From Lunularia cruciata (Eukaryota > Streptophyta > Marchantiopsida > Lunulariales > Lunulariaceae), in NCBI GenBank assembly GCA_948567375.1, contig OX419755.1, positions 79,750,218 through 79,814,217 of the forward strand: a DNA stretch of 64,000 nt, in the 5' to 3' direction. The translations under genes and the position numbers were made by a program. Numbering within the stretch: position 1 is the first letter of the stretch; each line of letters starts with the position of its first letter. The notes under the pieces are model-generated. The model searched no databases. It was given only the letters and a program-made list of their open reading frames with translations, and was not told where the DNA came from. Shown here piece after piece: positions 22,494-33,860 of this stretch.

Positions 22494-22498
22494 AAACT
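22494..22498. repeat. target site duplication AAACT, right copy
   Basis: Exact copy of 15830-15834, directly after the LTR end TTACA. Confidence 0.9.
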
Positions 22499-22733
22499 CT
22501 CCCAAGAAGTTTGGACCTTGATCAATCAAAATCTCAACTAGTGCACCAAAATGATTGAGAACTTGATCCAAGAACAAGTAATTTTTCCCTTCATTGGACT
22601 TGTCAAGAAGTGCCACCAACTCAATCCACTTGGAGAAGTGCTCCACCATAACCCAAACATATTGATGATGTCTCATAATCAATGGTAAAGGTCCAACAAA
22701 GTGGTGTAGGAGCAATGAATGATGCTTTAGCAT
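22499..22733 (-). pseudogene. outer element integrase core, proximal half
   Basis: The minus-strand peptide reads LLHHFVGPLPLIMRHHQYVWVMVEHF in two stretches, then SKWIELVALLDKS, VLNHFGALVEILIDQGPNFLGEF, where the family A insertion breaks it. The DQG..F motif is the second catalytic Asp region of Ty3 integrases. It joins in order with 15829-15505. Confidence 0.8.
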
Positions 22734-22759
22734 GGTTACAATCTACACATTTGGCAATA

Positions 22760-24450
22760 AATTACTATACATTGGTTTGCATACAATGCTATAAATAATG
22801 ATTCTGAAGTAAACTATATGTATGTTTTACTCCAAAATGTCCTAGCTCCTCATGAGCATGACGGACCAATTGTGGCCTCTAGGATGGAAGTGGTACTACT
22901 TGCACTCTACCATCCTCCCATACATGAAGAAGGTGTATGTCATCCAATCTAAACCGCTTGGCTTGTTGAAGAACATGATCTCTTTCCTTGGCACCAATTG
23001 TGTCACCCACAACACTAGTGCAAAGATAATCCATTATGAAGACATCATCATGAATGTCTTGCTAAATTGTACCACTATCTCCACCCTCTAGATCTGCGAC
23101 CTCAATAATTTCTCTTGTATATGGTGAGAGAGATACCACCAAAGCCTCATAAAATATACAAAGAAAGGTAGATGCATGCCAACCTAGCACCATCTCCTCA
23201 TTTATCTTACCATGCCAACATGCTCCAGTTTGATCCCAATGGTTGGTACATGGGTTTCCTACTCAACCCATCTGCATCATGGTTCATTGCTCCAAGTTTT
23301 TGTATAACCGTGAAATCATACTCTTGTAAATTCAAAGCCCATCATGCAAGCTTCTATGAAAGCTTGTCAAACTCCATCAACCACTTCAATGGTTAATAAT
23401 GATCAGTGATGAGAGTGAAAGGATCACCAAATAAGTAACATCAGAAATGTGCTACTACCCATACTCCTACTAAGTACACTCCCTAATATGAACTATACTT
23501 TACCTCCATTGAATTGTTGGAGCAACTAGTAGAGGCAACCACAAACTCCTTCTCCTCATATCATGTTGGGTGAGCATTACTCCATGCTCCAACATACGCA
23601 AATCAATGTGAACTTTGAATGGTCATCCTCGGATCAGTCTCCTCAAAATAAGAGCAAATGTCAACCTCTCCTTGAGTTCTATAAAATCTCTCTCTTGCTC
23701 ATCTCCCCCAACACCACTCCTATGTAAGCTTGGTCAGCTTTGTCAGTGCCTTGGCAATAGCATTAAATCCTCTAGCATATTGGCAATAAAATTTTACCAA
23801 CCCAAGGAATGCTTGCACTCTACTCACATCCATAGGCCAAAGAATACATGCAATAGCCTCCAACTTGGTATGTTGAACACCAAGTCCTCCAAGGTAGATA
23901 GTGTGACCCAAATACTCAACTTGCTTGTGGAAAAATCTACACTTCCTTAGATGTAATTTGAGTCCATGAGATCTCAATCTCTCACACACCTCTAAAAAAT
24001 GTCTCTAATGCTCCTCCACAGTAATGCTATAAACCAAAATGTCATCAATATAGCATGAAGCAAAATCCAATCCTGGTAGGATCCTATCCATGACCCTTTG
24101 GAACTCAACAAGAGCATTCTTTAACTCAAATGGCAAGAAACTCCATTGATATAATACATCCTTATCATGAAGATCAATAGCCCAAAATGTTGTCTTGGAC
24201 TTATCCTCCTCCTTGATCAGCAATTGATGATATCTTGCTCAAAGATCCAAAGTACTAAAGACCTTTGCATGCCCAATTGCATCAAAAATCTACTCCGATG
24301 CAGGCATGGCATACCAATCAACCCTAGTCTATTGATTGATAGGATGATAATCTCCACACATCTGCCTACTATGTAGTTGCCATGCATATCCTCTTGGTTA
24401 GCATCAATATAGTTTATGCATACTCTCAATAGGAAATCTCCTCCAAACCA
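22760..24450 (-). pseudogene. reverse transcriptase and RNase H of the outer element
   Basis: Frame 24429-24217 opens with MRVCINYIDANQEDM (normally WRxCVDYRxLN). Frame 24223-24005 shows DKSKTTFWAIDLHD, FLPFELKNALVEFQRVMDRIL and CYIDDILVYS, the catalytic YIDD box. Frame 23989-23720 continues with CERLRSHGLKLHLRKCRFF, EYLGHTIYLGGLGVQ and VQAFLGLVKFYCQYARGF, the RT thumb and tether. Further left, broken pieces HYQPLKWLMEFDKL and NHDADGLSRKP mark RNase H and its end. Frameshifts and stops show it is dead. Confidence 0.85.
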
Positions 24451-24499
24451 GCCTCAAAAAGGTCTCTACTCCGGCTTTGAATCAACCCCTCTCCATGTC

Positions 24500-24848
24500 A
24501 CTTTATCTGTAGGGACATCAAAAACTTGGTGTACCACTACTCAACTTAATCCAAATAATAGGTCCCTTTAGAGCACCAAAATCCTTCATACTAAAAGTAA
24601 AACAACTTGTGTAGCTACTCAAGAACCTCCAGACTCTCAATCTTTCTTCTCCTATAAGCTTGGGTCCAAGATTTGGCTCCCAAGTATCCTCTATAATTGA
24701 TATAAGAGTGGAAGATGTACTGATTGGCTACTACATTGGGCCCTTGGGAGCAATAATTTCATGCCTCCACCTATTAGAGGTCCCAACCTTAATGTGGAAA
24801 ACTCCCTCCAATTTGGCTACAAGCTTCATACGTCCTCTAGTTGCATCT
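24500..24848. other. unassigned DNA between outer element and family B element
   Basis: No clear domain. It may be the 5' part of the outer element (protease or gag) too decayed to read, cut by the insertion of the next element. Confidence 0.3.
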
Positions 24849-25090
24849 TGTAATAATATGGAGTTTAGCGACGTAGTTAGTAAGGCTAATGAAGTAGATA
24901 ATATGCCAAATTAGCCCAAAATATTCCAAAAGCATCTAGGAAGCTTCTTGGGAAGCTTCCTGACTAGCTTAACTTGCACCCTAAGCAGGTAATTTCTAAA
25001 AAGAAGCCCCTCGAAGCTTCCAACTAGCTTAGCTTGCACGCCAAGTAAGCAATATTTGAAGGTATGAATCTCAAGCTAAACCCAAGGTAT
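24849..25090 (+). repeat. 5' LTR fragment of the plus-strand chromovirus (family B)
   Basis: It starts TGTAATAATATGGA. For about 230 bp it resembles the LTR at 32217-32715, sharing phrases such as CATCTAGGAAG, GAAGCTTC and TAGCTTAGCTTG. The 3' half of the LTR, the primer binding site and the start of gag seem deleted, because recognisable gag follows almost at once. Confidence 0.6.
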
Positions 25091-25800
25091 TTGAAGGCAA
25101 GAATCTCCTAGGTGCAGTGGAGAATTTTATGTTTGACTATGGATATTATTTTGAAGCTACCAATCTGCAAGACTAACATAAATAGATTCTCTTGGCTTCT
25201 AGCCAATTGGATGGAGTAGCAAAGCTATGGTGGAGATTCCAAGTGGAGCGAGCTAAATAACAAATTGTTGCACCTATCTTGACATGGGCAGAGTGCAATA
25301 ATTAGTCAGTTCCAAGCTTTAAATGCCACACGAGCTGCATAGGATAGGTTGGCAGAGTTGAGACAGATTGGCTCTGTACTAAATTATATCACGTAATTCC
25401 AAAACACCATCATATAAATTTTGGTGAAACTCTGAATTGATTTGTGAGGGGCTTGAAGTCAAGAACCAAATTAGAGGTAACCATGCAAGAGCCACAACAC
25501 TTGGAGGAAGCCATGCGGTGGGCCGAATGTTTTGATTCCTTGGTTGCAACAACTAGGTCTTGACTTTGACCTCCACATAACCTACCAATACACTACACAC
25601 GAGTGGAGGAGCCGGCACCAATGGAGTTTGATGTCATTCAACAAAGACCACTTGGCATGGTAGATAGAGAGAAATTGCAACAAAATAGTGGTTGTTTTTA
25701 TTGTCACCAATTGGGACATCGCATCGTTGAATGTCCACTCAAGAATGGGCGACCTCAACAAGTTGCCTAGATGAAGTTTGTGGAGCGAAATGATCAAGGA
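25090..25800 (+). pseudogene. gag of family B chromovirus
   Basis: Read across stops, it gives FDYGYYFEATNLQD, LDGVAKLWWRFQVERAK, FVRGLKSRTKLEVTMQ and LEEAMRWAECFDSL, the usual Ty3 capsid pattern. A complete zinc knuckle CFYCHQLGHRIVEC follows at about 25692-25735. It is broken by several TAA/TAG codons. Confidence 0.75.
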
Positions 25801-26310
25801 AATGAGGAATCCTAGTAGGAGATTTTGAGCCGCCTACTGGGAGCTTGATTAGTTCCAATAAGATTGAAGGCTTGACCTATGTAATTTTGCCTTACTTGCA
25901 AGGTACAATATCTAATTCGGGGTTGTAGGATTTTGGTTGATTCTTGAAGTTCAAAGGATTACATGTCTATGTAAGTAGAAAAGGAATTGTGTATTCTTAT
26001 CAAGCCAATAATTGGAAGTAGATTGATGATGGCAAATGGTAGAAAGGGTTCTGCATTTTAAACCTTGCATCTTATTACCTTCAAGATTGGGAAGGAGTAT
26101 TTGGAGTGTATGAGGTTTGTAGTGGCACCTCTACACTACAATGTCATTCTAGGACTACCTTGGCTTGAACGTCATAAGTTTCAATTTGATTGGACACAAC
26201 AAAAAATTCAAGTACAACACCAAGGTAGGAATTTTCAATTAGGTTATCTAGCACCTTTGAGTAAGACATCTAAAAATAGTCTATCCTAAGATGTGAAGTT
26301 TGTCAAGAAG
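25800..26310 (+). pseudogene. protease of family B chromovirus
   Basis: The open stretch 26065-26289 reads MHLITFKIGKEYLECMRFVV, then APLHYNVILGLPWLERHKF. The ILGLPWL strand follows the aspartic protease active site in Ty3 elements. The active-site triplet itself would lie near 25920-26000, where the frame is broken. Confidence 0.7.
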
Positions 26311-26478
26311 GTAGCCATAGAGCAAGCCTTGAAGGGGGATGAGTCCCAAGATGGGAAAGTTACTAGGAAAGTAGCCATGGAGCAAGATTTGAGGAAAGAT
26401 GAGTTCCTAGATGGGAAGTTTGTTAGTGAAGTAGCCATAGAGCAAGCTTTGGAAGAAGATAAGTCTATTTTTGCGATG
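26311..26478 (+). repeat. in-frame 60-bp tandem repeat in the protease-RT linker
   Basis: GTAGCCAT(A/G)GAGCAAG starts at 26311, 26371 and 26431, a period of exactly 60 bp. Each unit codes 20 residues of the pattern VAxEQxLxxDExxDGKxxxx. It lies between protease and reverse transcriptase and keeps the frame open. Confidence 0.9.
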
Positions 26479-26535
26479 TGAATCAAGCTGATTGCACAAG
26501 GACAATCTGAGGAGGGCCAAGAGCCTCATCAAGCA

Positions 26536-27167
26536 ATGGTTGATCAGATAGTTCAAGAGTTTGCGGACATGTTTCTGGATGATTTGCCAAAAGGATTGCA
26601 CTCCAATCATGGTATGCACTTCAAGATTGAGTTATTGCAAGAGAGTACTCCAGTGAGTAGACCAATCTATTGGCTCTCACCAAAGGAGTTGGAGGAGTTG
26701 CAAACAACACTTATGGAGTTGTTGGAGAAGGACTTCATTTGACATATTACCTCTCCTTGGGGAGCACCGGTACTATTTGTTCCAAAGAAAGATGGAGGAC
26801 TTTGTTTTTGTATTGATTATCGTGTGCTCAATAAGTAAACAATGAAGAATGCATATCACTCACCTCGGATTGATGACTTTCTTGATCAATTGAGTGGAGC
26901 ACAATACTTTTCTAAGTTGGATCTCCATAGTGGCTATTGGCAAATTCCCATTGATAGGAAGGATGTGCAAAAGATTGCCTTTTGCACAAGGTATGGGCAT
27001 TTTGAGTGGAGAGCTCTACCTTTCGGGCTCACTAATGATCCATCAGTCTTCATAGATCAGATGCATTAGGTGTTGGATAGACTATTGGATTGGTACGTGG
27101 TGGTGTTCTTGGATGACATCTTAATCTATAGCAAGATAGAGGCAAAACACAGGAATCATGTGTGAGT
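26536..27167 (+). pseudogene. reverse transcriptase of family B chromovirus, first part
   Basis: The frame shows [54 protein letters not shown] (with a stop), DDFLDQLSGAQYFSKLDLHSGY (first catalytic Asp), FEWRALPFGLTNDPSVFIDQMH, then a stop and [13 protein letters not shown], where FLDD is the catalytic pair box. It is interrupted at 27168 by an insertion. Confidence 0.85.
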
Positions 27168-27850
27168 TGTAACACCCATTTGTGCATGTGTGTGGTATTG
27201 TGATATTTAGCTTGGTATTACAAGTACTTAAGAGATATTATTTATATAGAGATAAAGGATGGTTCTATATTAGTCATGGTTAGCTAAATTTAGTCATAGC
27301 TAAGATAGAGGGGACCTTACTTTAGAGGAAGTAGAAAAGATGAGCACCACTATTTTGGATTTTAGTATGTTGACTTGGTATTATTCCTAAGTGTTTGGCT
27401 TTGAGGAAAGAGTTGAGAACTCTTGGACCCGCAAGCCTTTTTGTTTTGGATTCTTCTTTAGTCCAAGGATAGCCCATGTGAAGGAATCCTTGACTTAGTG
27501 GTTGGGTCAAGATAAGACCACATGATTAGGGGAATATGCCCATGTGAATGGATATTCCTTTCTACTTTTTGACTTTACTTGACTTTTAGTCTAGTAACTT
27601 GAGTTACTATGGTAATTAGTAACTTTGGTACGTAACTATTTCACAAGTATATAAACAAGGGGTGAGGAGGTACTCATCATCCTTTCATTTGCAACTATCT
27701 CTCTCTCATTGAGTTCTCTAGTGAGCAATGTCTTGAGTCTTGGAGTGTTAGCCTTGGAGGAATATGATGGAGTTTGGGTTCCTTGCCTTCTTAGTCCATG
27801 GTGCGCTACCATAATAGCCATCAGAGGTTCATCCTGAGTGAGAGACAGGC
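27168..27850 (+). mobile_element. probable solo LTR inserted in the RT gene (another family)
   Basis: RT homology stops near 27167 and resumes at about 27870. The insert begins TGTAACACCC, as many plant LTRs do, and contains a promoter-like TATATAAACAAGG (about 27648) with CT-rich DNA after it. TGAGT stands just before the start and again at about 27836, which would fit a target duplication, but the end lacks a clean CA, so the right boundary is uncertain. Confidence 0.5.
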
Positions 27851-27867
27851 CGGCTCACAGAGCAATC

Positions 27868-28145
27868 CTAAGATGACTACAGTAATGGAAATTTTATTGC
27901 AAGAAGTTGAAGTGTGCCTTTTGGCAGAAGGAAGTCACCTTCTTGGGTCACAAGATCTCATTAGAAAGGATCAAGATGGAAGAGGAGAAAATCAAGGCCA
28001 TTATTGATTGGCCTACATCCCATTGCCTTTGTGTCTCACTGACTAAATACAACTGAAAGATATTACTTTGCTCAAGATCGAAAACAACTTGCAATGGTAT
28101 ATGCCACCAAGGTATGGAGGCATTATCTCTTGGAGAAACATACAA
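27868..28145 (+). pseudogene. reverse transcriptase/RNase H fragment of family B, continuation
   Basis: After the insertion the frame resumes with FYCKKLKCAFWQKEVTFLGH, then ISLERIKMEEEKIKAIIDWP, the RT thumb. It skips to an RNase H-like piece, indicating internal deletion, and then stops at the junction with a truncated family A copy. Confidence 0.7.
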
Positions 28146-28229
28146 ACTAATTACAAACCATACATACTAATCATACAAACTAATTACAAACCATTGTTGT
28201 AGACCTTACACTTGGAACACATGCATTCA

Positions 28230-29480
28230 ACCTTCAACATCCCTTGCATTCTCTACACTAACTCCTACAACTACAAATCCATGGTTCTTGTAACACTCAA
28301 TTGCTATTGTCTACTTCAATAAAGAGTTAATATGATCACTTTGGAGGGTGCACAAACTATTGGAACTACCATTGGGACCTCAAAAGCTACCACTCATTGA
28401 TAATATTCCTCACCAAAATTCTAGACCACAAAATCTTTAAACATCACTTTCGGTCTCACTACATAATAAATTTCTACTTGAGTGTTAAAAGGAAAAGGAT
28501 TTGGAACATTCAAATTCATCATAAAAAAATATAGATTGTCAAATCCCACTCTTTATCATAAATCACTGCAGGCAAAATCATTGGGTTTGGCAAATTCATC
28601 ACTATATCCATGAACTCTACTTCGAAGTGAAAAACCTTATACACTTTTACTTGCTCACGCTAAATGTACATAATCTTGATGTGGAATGGATTCAAGAACA
28701 GAAAGCGAGGTGCTGGATATTGTCTTCCCAGACCCTCCATTCCATCCTCCCTCTAACACTCTTAATCTACCAATTACACTAGGATGTCTCTCTTCAAAAT
28801 TACTCAATCTCAATAGCTCATGTTCTTCCAAGAAGGGTGATCCGCTCTCTTGGATGACAACACCTGCTCTAATACCATTGTAATACTTTGAGGATAGGAG
28901 ACCTGAAGAGAAACACACCATGAGAAACACCCAATTTCACACTCAAACCTCCGATGCCCCAAAGGAGCACCTTCTCTTTATTATATAGACAAACAGGATC
29001 TCCTCCAAGGAAGCTCCACCATAGGATTAGGCACACAGATAGGTGACATGCCAGCAAGATCCACCCTTGGATTACATACTTGGATGGGTGACATATCTGT
29101 CCTTGTCCTATCTGGTTGGTCAAACAAGTTTTGATTGAAGGGAATTTTTTTGGGAATCTTCCTATAGGAATCTCATAATCACGTGGGTGAGGTACCGTTG
29201 GAAAGCTCTCAACAAGACAAACTGGGGAGGAGAAAACACATTCTCTCCTTTGCTGGGAGGGGGGGAAATGTGCACATTTTTGAGGCCTAATTCATCCGTT
29301 TAGGCCTCCAAAATTACCTTTAAAGATTTTAGGCATATTTTGGTTTCTACTCTATTAGTAGAAGTACTCTTTTGTTGATACTTCTATCTGATCTATTTTG
29401 ACCATCATATATAACATCATTCCAGACGTTACCAAGCCAAATTTCACATCTAGATCATGTGGCTAGCTCTTGGTATTATA
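28230..29480 (-). mobile_element. truncated family A copy (5' LTR, leader and start of gag)
   Basis: From about 28230 the plus strand parallels 21050-21660 closely, including GTAACACTC and AATAAAGAGTTAATATGATC and the whole untranslated leader. It then runs into an LTR at 28879-29480. Only the 5' end of the element remains; everything past the start of gag is missing. It lies in the reverse transcriptase of a family B element. No target duplication was found. Confidence 0.8.
28879..29480 (-). repeat. family A LTR, third full copy
   Basis: 602 bp from TGTAATACTTTG to TATTATA. The terminal ACA has become ATA. It lacks the 190-bp internal near-duplication seen in 15835-16593, so this shorter form may be ancestral. 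Confidence 0.8.
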
Positions 29481-30160
29481 TGAGGATGAGAAGCCTCAAA
29501 AAGCAATAGTTGATCAAATAGTTCATGAGTTGGAATATGTGTTTTTGGATGATTTTCCATAGGATTTACCCTCTGATTGATTCCCTTCAGATTGAGCCCT
29601 TATAGCCCTTCAAGATTGAGTTATTTCTATATAGTTCTCCAATGAGTAGACCAATCTATCTGCTCTCACCAAAGGAGTTTGAAGAACTTCAAATAACATT
29701 GACCAAGTTGTTAGAGAAGGATTTCATAAGATAAAGTCCATCCCACTTGGGAGCATCTGTACTATTTACCAAAGAAGTATAGAGGACTTCAGTTCCTAAG
29801 TGATTCTTGTGATCTTAGATAAATAAAAAATTGTGAAGATTGCATATCTCTTGCCTTGAATTGATGACTTGTTGGATCAATTAAGTGGCACTCAATACTT
29901 TTCCAAGTTGGATCTTCAAAGTGGCTATTGGAAAATTCTTATTGATGGAGAAGAGGTGCAAAAGATCACCTTTTGTACAAGGTGTGGGCATTTTGAATGG
30001 AGAGTTTTACCTTTTGGGATCATTAGTGCTTTGGCAATCTTTATAGATCAAATGCGTTGAGTGTCAAACATGCTATTGGATTTATATACGGTAGTGTTCT
30101 TGGATTATATTTTAATTTAGAATAAGATGAAGGTACAACACAAGAACCATATATAAGACA
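29481..30160 (+). pseudogene. reverse transcriptase of a second family B copy
   Basis: It repeats the RT region of 26500-27160 with more damage: KAIVDQIVHELEYVFLDDFP, then LSPKEFEELQ, DDLLDQLSGTQYFSKLDLQSGY and FEWRVLPFGI. Because the same domain blocks occur twice in the same orientation, this is either a second element or a tandem rearrangement of the first. Confidence 0.8.
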
Positions 30161-31892
30161 TCATATGATAACTACCAAAATAGGAAGTTCTATTGCAAGA
30201 AGTCCAAGTGTACCTTTTGGTAGATAGAAGTTATCTTCTTGGGCCATAAGGTTTAAGTAGATGGGATCAAGATGGAAGAGGAGAAAATCAAGGGCATTAT
30301 TGATTGACCTAATCCTAATTATACCATGGAAGTCTGGAGGTATAATGGATTGACAAGTTTTTATCAAAACTTTGGAGGTTTAATGGATTGAAAAGTTTGT
30401 ATTGACGGTTCATCCACTATTATGCTCATGTCACCCATACCATAGATTGATCTCTTTGGAAAGATGAAAAGGTTTGATTTGCCCACCAAGCAAGAATAAG
30501 CATTCAAGAAACTTATGTATATTGTGTCTTCATGACCCATCCTCCAACCATATTATCTTGAACTACCTATTGTGGTTGATTTTAATGCTTCTAACTTTAC
30601 AATTGGATTTTTGTTACAACAAGAATTCCAAATAGATTGCATCCTATTGCCTTTGTATCTTGATGACTAAACTCATTAGAAAGGAATTATTTTACTCAAG
30701 ATTGAGAATAACTTGAAATGGTATATGCAACAAAGGTGTAAAGACATTACCTCTTGGGGAAACAAATGACAATGCAAACAAATCACAAACCCTTTTTTTA
30801 CACCTTATAATTGGAGCACGTGAAGAGTTAGCATCATCAATGGAAGGAATTTAACTACAATTATTTGACATCAAGCTTGAATACAAACTCAAAAGTTCCA
30901 TTTCACTCTTAATGCACTACCACAACTTGATTTGAAGATTCTTCCTAAATCTCCCATAATAGTAGCAATCACAATGGTTTATAGACTCCAAGGTACAAAT
31001 AGAGTTGAAAACTAATTTATAACAAGATATTTTTTTTCATATTGTGCAAAGTCACCTTGTAGTACATGAAAAAGAGTACAACACTTTTTGATTCAAGGAT
31101 GATCTTCTAGTTTGCAAGAAACAAATCTACATTCTGATTGTGAGAGAACTCCAACTTGTGCAACTTCAAGAAGCACATGATTTACCAATTGATGATCATA
31201 TGGGTGTGGACAAGACATTGAGTACACTACAATGCCAATGATGGTGGCCAAACATGGCACAAGAAGTTCATTTGATCTTAGTGAGACTTGCTAATGTAAT
31301 AAGATAAGCATCTGAAAGCCAAGGTAGACTACTTCAACCCCTACCAATTCCATCTATCCAACAAAAAGATGTGAGCTTAGATTTGATCATATCCTTGCCT
31401 ATCATCCTCAAATCAACACGCTAACCAAATGAGAAAATTGCACTCTAGAAGATATATTTATGTGCCTTTGTCAATGTTAACCACACCAATTGGAATACTT
31501 GTCTTATGGCTACAAAGTTTGCCTATAGTAATTATACTAGGAAAGTACCAAATTCTCTCTTTCCTTCTTTAATTATGAGCAAGATTCACTTTTTCACAAT
31601 TCTCTTCTTGATCCACCATCATATTTTTTCCCTCATACTTACACCTTATCCATGTTATCTACATCCTTATGCCAATCTAAGTCTCGTCTTCTTATTGCTC
31701 AAAACTAGCAAAAAAATATGCTAACAAGTTGTGATCTCATCTTCCAAATAAGCAATAAGGTCATGTTTTCTCTAGTACAGTTCCTCTCTTGCTTGACACC
31801 CAAGTTCATAAACTTGCTCTCATTAGATAGGTATATTTGATAATAGTTAGATTATTGCTCTTATTGCCAACAAACTTTCACTCCTTTGTCAC
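30161..31892 (+). pseudogene. RNase H and integrase of the second family B copy, strongly decayed
   Basis: Recognisable pieces across frames include FYCKKSKCTFW near 30190, an RNase H region around 30580-30790, and an integrase zinc-binding HDLPIDDHMGVDKTL followed by QWWWPNMAQ near 31175-31265. The integrase core is only guessed at from about 31380-31700. Many stops and frameshifts. Confidence 0.65.
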
Positions 31893-32183
31893 ATGAGGAT
31901 CCATCCTTCCATCCATGTTTCAAAATTAAAGCTCTTTGTTTCTTATATATTTTCCTTTCCTACTCATGCCCAACCTACTCTTCCTCTAATCCCTATTAAT
32001 GATCATGAAGAATACAAACTTGACCATATTCTTGCCCAACGAGCCATCCAACAAGACCACCAACAACAAATTGAATATAAGGTTTGCTAGAAAGGATATC
32101 CACTTCATGATGCCACATGGGAACCTCTTCTTCATCTCTGAAATGCTCAAATGGCCATACATGAGTTCAAAGACTCCATGGTG
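31893..32183 (+). pseudogene. integrase tail with chromodomain (family B)
   Basis: The frame reads HPSIHVSKLKLFVSY (the usual VFHVSxLK motif of Ty3 integrases), then a proline-rich linker and EYKLDHILAQRAIQQ, EYKV, WKGYPLHDATWEPLLHL and NAQMAIHEF. This is a textbook chromodomain. Tryptophan codon 1 of the WKGY motif has become TAG, so the domain is split in two frames. Confidence 0.8.
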
Positions 32184-32216
32184 ATGAGTACATCACCAAC
32201 TAATGGTAGGTGAATA

Positions 32217-32715
32217 TGCAATAATATGGAATTAGCAAAAGAGTTAGTAAGAGCTAATGAGTTAGTAGAATCAACTAATTATAATAAAAAGGAGGTAGAA
32301 TAAGCATAGTCTAAGAATGCCAAGAATGTTCTATAAACATCTAGGAAGGTTCTTGGCAAGAAGCTTCTAGAAACTTCTCAATGTTTGAGTAGCTTGTATG
32401 CTAAGTAAATGGTTAGCTTAGCTTGTATGCCAAGTAGAAAGCTAGCTTGGCTTGACTCTACAAAGGTGAATTCTAGAAAGAATCTTTCTTGATGCTTCTT
32501 GGAGGTCATATACTTAGCTTCTTTATAAATACTAAAGCCTAAGCTAATTTTAGGCATTTGGATTTTTCTTTATTTGAGAGTTTGAATGTGATCTTCCATT
32601 CTTTTATTTCTCTCTTTTGTCTTTTACACAAGCATTGTGCAAGGGTTATGTGAATAAAAACTCTTATGTTGATTACCCAATCAATCTTTGGTTCAAAGGT
32701 GACAAAACTTTAGTT
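32217..32715 (+). repeat. 3' LTR of family B
   Basis: It starts TGCAATAATATGGA shortly after the chromodomain stop and shares blocks with 24849-25090. A TATA-like TTTATAAATACTAAAG lies at about 32522. The end is taken as the start of the next LTR; a terminal CA is not visible. Confidence 0.6.
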
Positions 32716-33318
32716 TGTGAGTAACACCAGTAGCTAGACATATTATCTAGAGGTGAAAATTGGCTTGGTAATATCTGGAAGGATTTTATATATGATAGAC
32801 TAAGTAGATCAGATAGAGGTGTCACCAAAAGAGTTCTTCCACTAATGGTGCAGGAGTCAAAACACCTTGAAAACTTTAGAGTCAATTTTGGAGGCCTAAA
32901 CGGATGAATTAGGCCTCAAAAATAGAAAGACTCCCTCCCATCTATATCTAGAAGCTTACCTTCTTCCCCAACTTCTTGTCTCATCAAGAGATTTCCTATG
33001 ATACCTCACCCATGCAATTTTGAGCTTCTTTTAGGAAGATTCCCTAAAAATTCTCTCTAGTCAAACTTGTTTGACCAACTAGATAGAACAAGATTTGACA
33101 TGTCACCCATCCATGCAACTAATCTAAGGGTGGAGCTCATTGACATGTCATCAATCCATGTATCTGATCCAAGGGTGGAGCTTCCTTTGAGGAAATCTTC
33201 TTTTGCTATATAATAAAGACAAGGTGCTCCTTTCGGGCATCAGAGTATTGAGGGCTGAAGCATTGTGTTCCTTCTCTTGTGTTTCTCTTGGGGGTTCTCC
33301 TCTCCTTGGAATATTACA
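32716..33318 (+). mobile_element. solo LTR of family A
   Basis: 603 bp from TGTGAGTAACACC to ATATTACA. It matches, in plus orientation, the LTRs of the complete family A element and of 28879-29480. No internal element sequence adjoins it on either side, so it looks like a solo LTR left by recombination. No target duplication is visible. Confidence 0.75.
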
Positions 33319-33860
33319 ATGTAACAATCAACAATTGATTCTTTAGTTACTATGTAGTCGTGTTGATGGCTCTAGCCATTTTGTTGCTTGTAGCAATCCC
33401 TTACATAATATCCTTATATATGCAATTATTGCAAGTTAAGGTCTAATATCCCTTTTGAGAAGAACAAACTGGTAGGTTGTTTTATTGTTGTTGCAATAGT
33501 TATTGTTATTGCTATTTACAACTTCCATATTAGTTATTACCATTGTTTTTATAATCTCCATATCTAGCACCTTTGCCATGGCACTTATCACAAAATCCTT
33601 TAGCACCAAGAAAGAAAACACCTTCTTGTTGGTTGGATAGATTATTGTTACTACCAATCAATTGTACATTGTCACCCAACATCATTGGAACAACTTATTC
33701 AAACTGCCAAAGAGGTTCTCTAGTCAAAATCACTATGATGGAACTATTTGTGTTTGTTAAGCACTTCCCACAAGGTGGCTCCAATCAAAATTTTCATATC
33801 AATGCCAATCTTGATAATGCTCAATTGATAACAAGCTACTTCATTTGGTTGACATAAGTG
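33319..33860 (-). pseudogene. gag remnant of a further retroelement
   Basis: Minus-strand frame 33657-33436 has a frameshifted segment KGFCDKCHGKGARYGDY, and next to it a broken zinc-knuckle-like stretch followed by asparagine-rich sequence. This suggests a gag nucleocapsid region. Family and limits cannot be fixed. Confidence 0.35.

Larger units (their letters stand above)
11780..24500 (-). mobile_element. outer Ty3/gypsy element with PHD-finger tail, split by later insertions
   Basis: Read on the minus strand, parts of one Ty3-type polyprotein lie in order from right to left: reverse transcriptase (about 24450-23720), RNase H ending in DGLSR (about 23700-23200), integrase (22733-22499, then 15829-15505), and the integrase C-terminal region with a PHD-like module (13341-12772), followed by a purine tract and LTR-like DNA (about 12640-11780). 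The complete family A element at 15835-22493 interrupts the integrase core exactly at a 5-bp duplication. A second gap (about 13342-15500) also looks like inserted DNA. Every reading frame has stops, so the element is dead. Its own 5' LTR, leader and gag on the right were not found. Confidence 0.75.
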
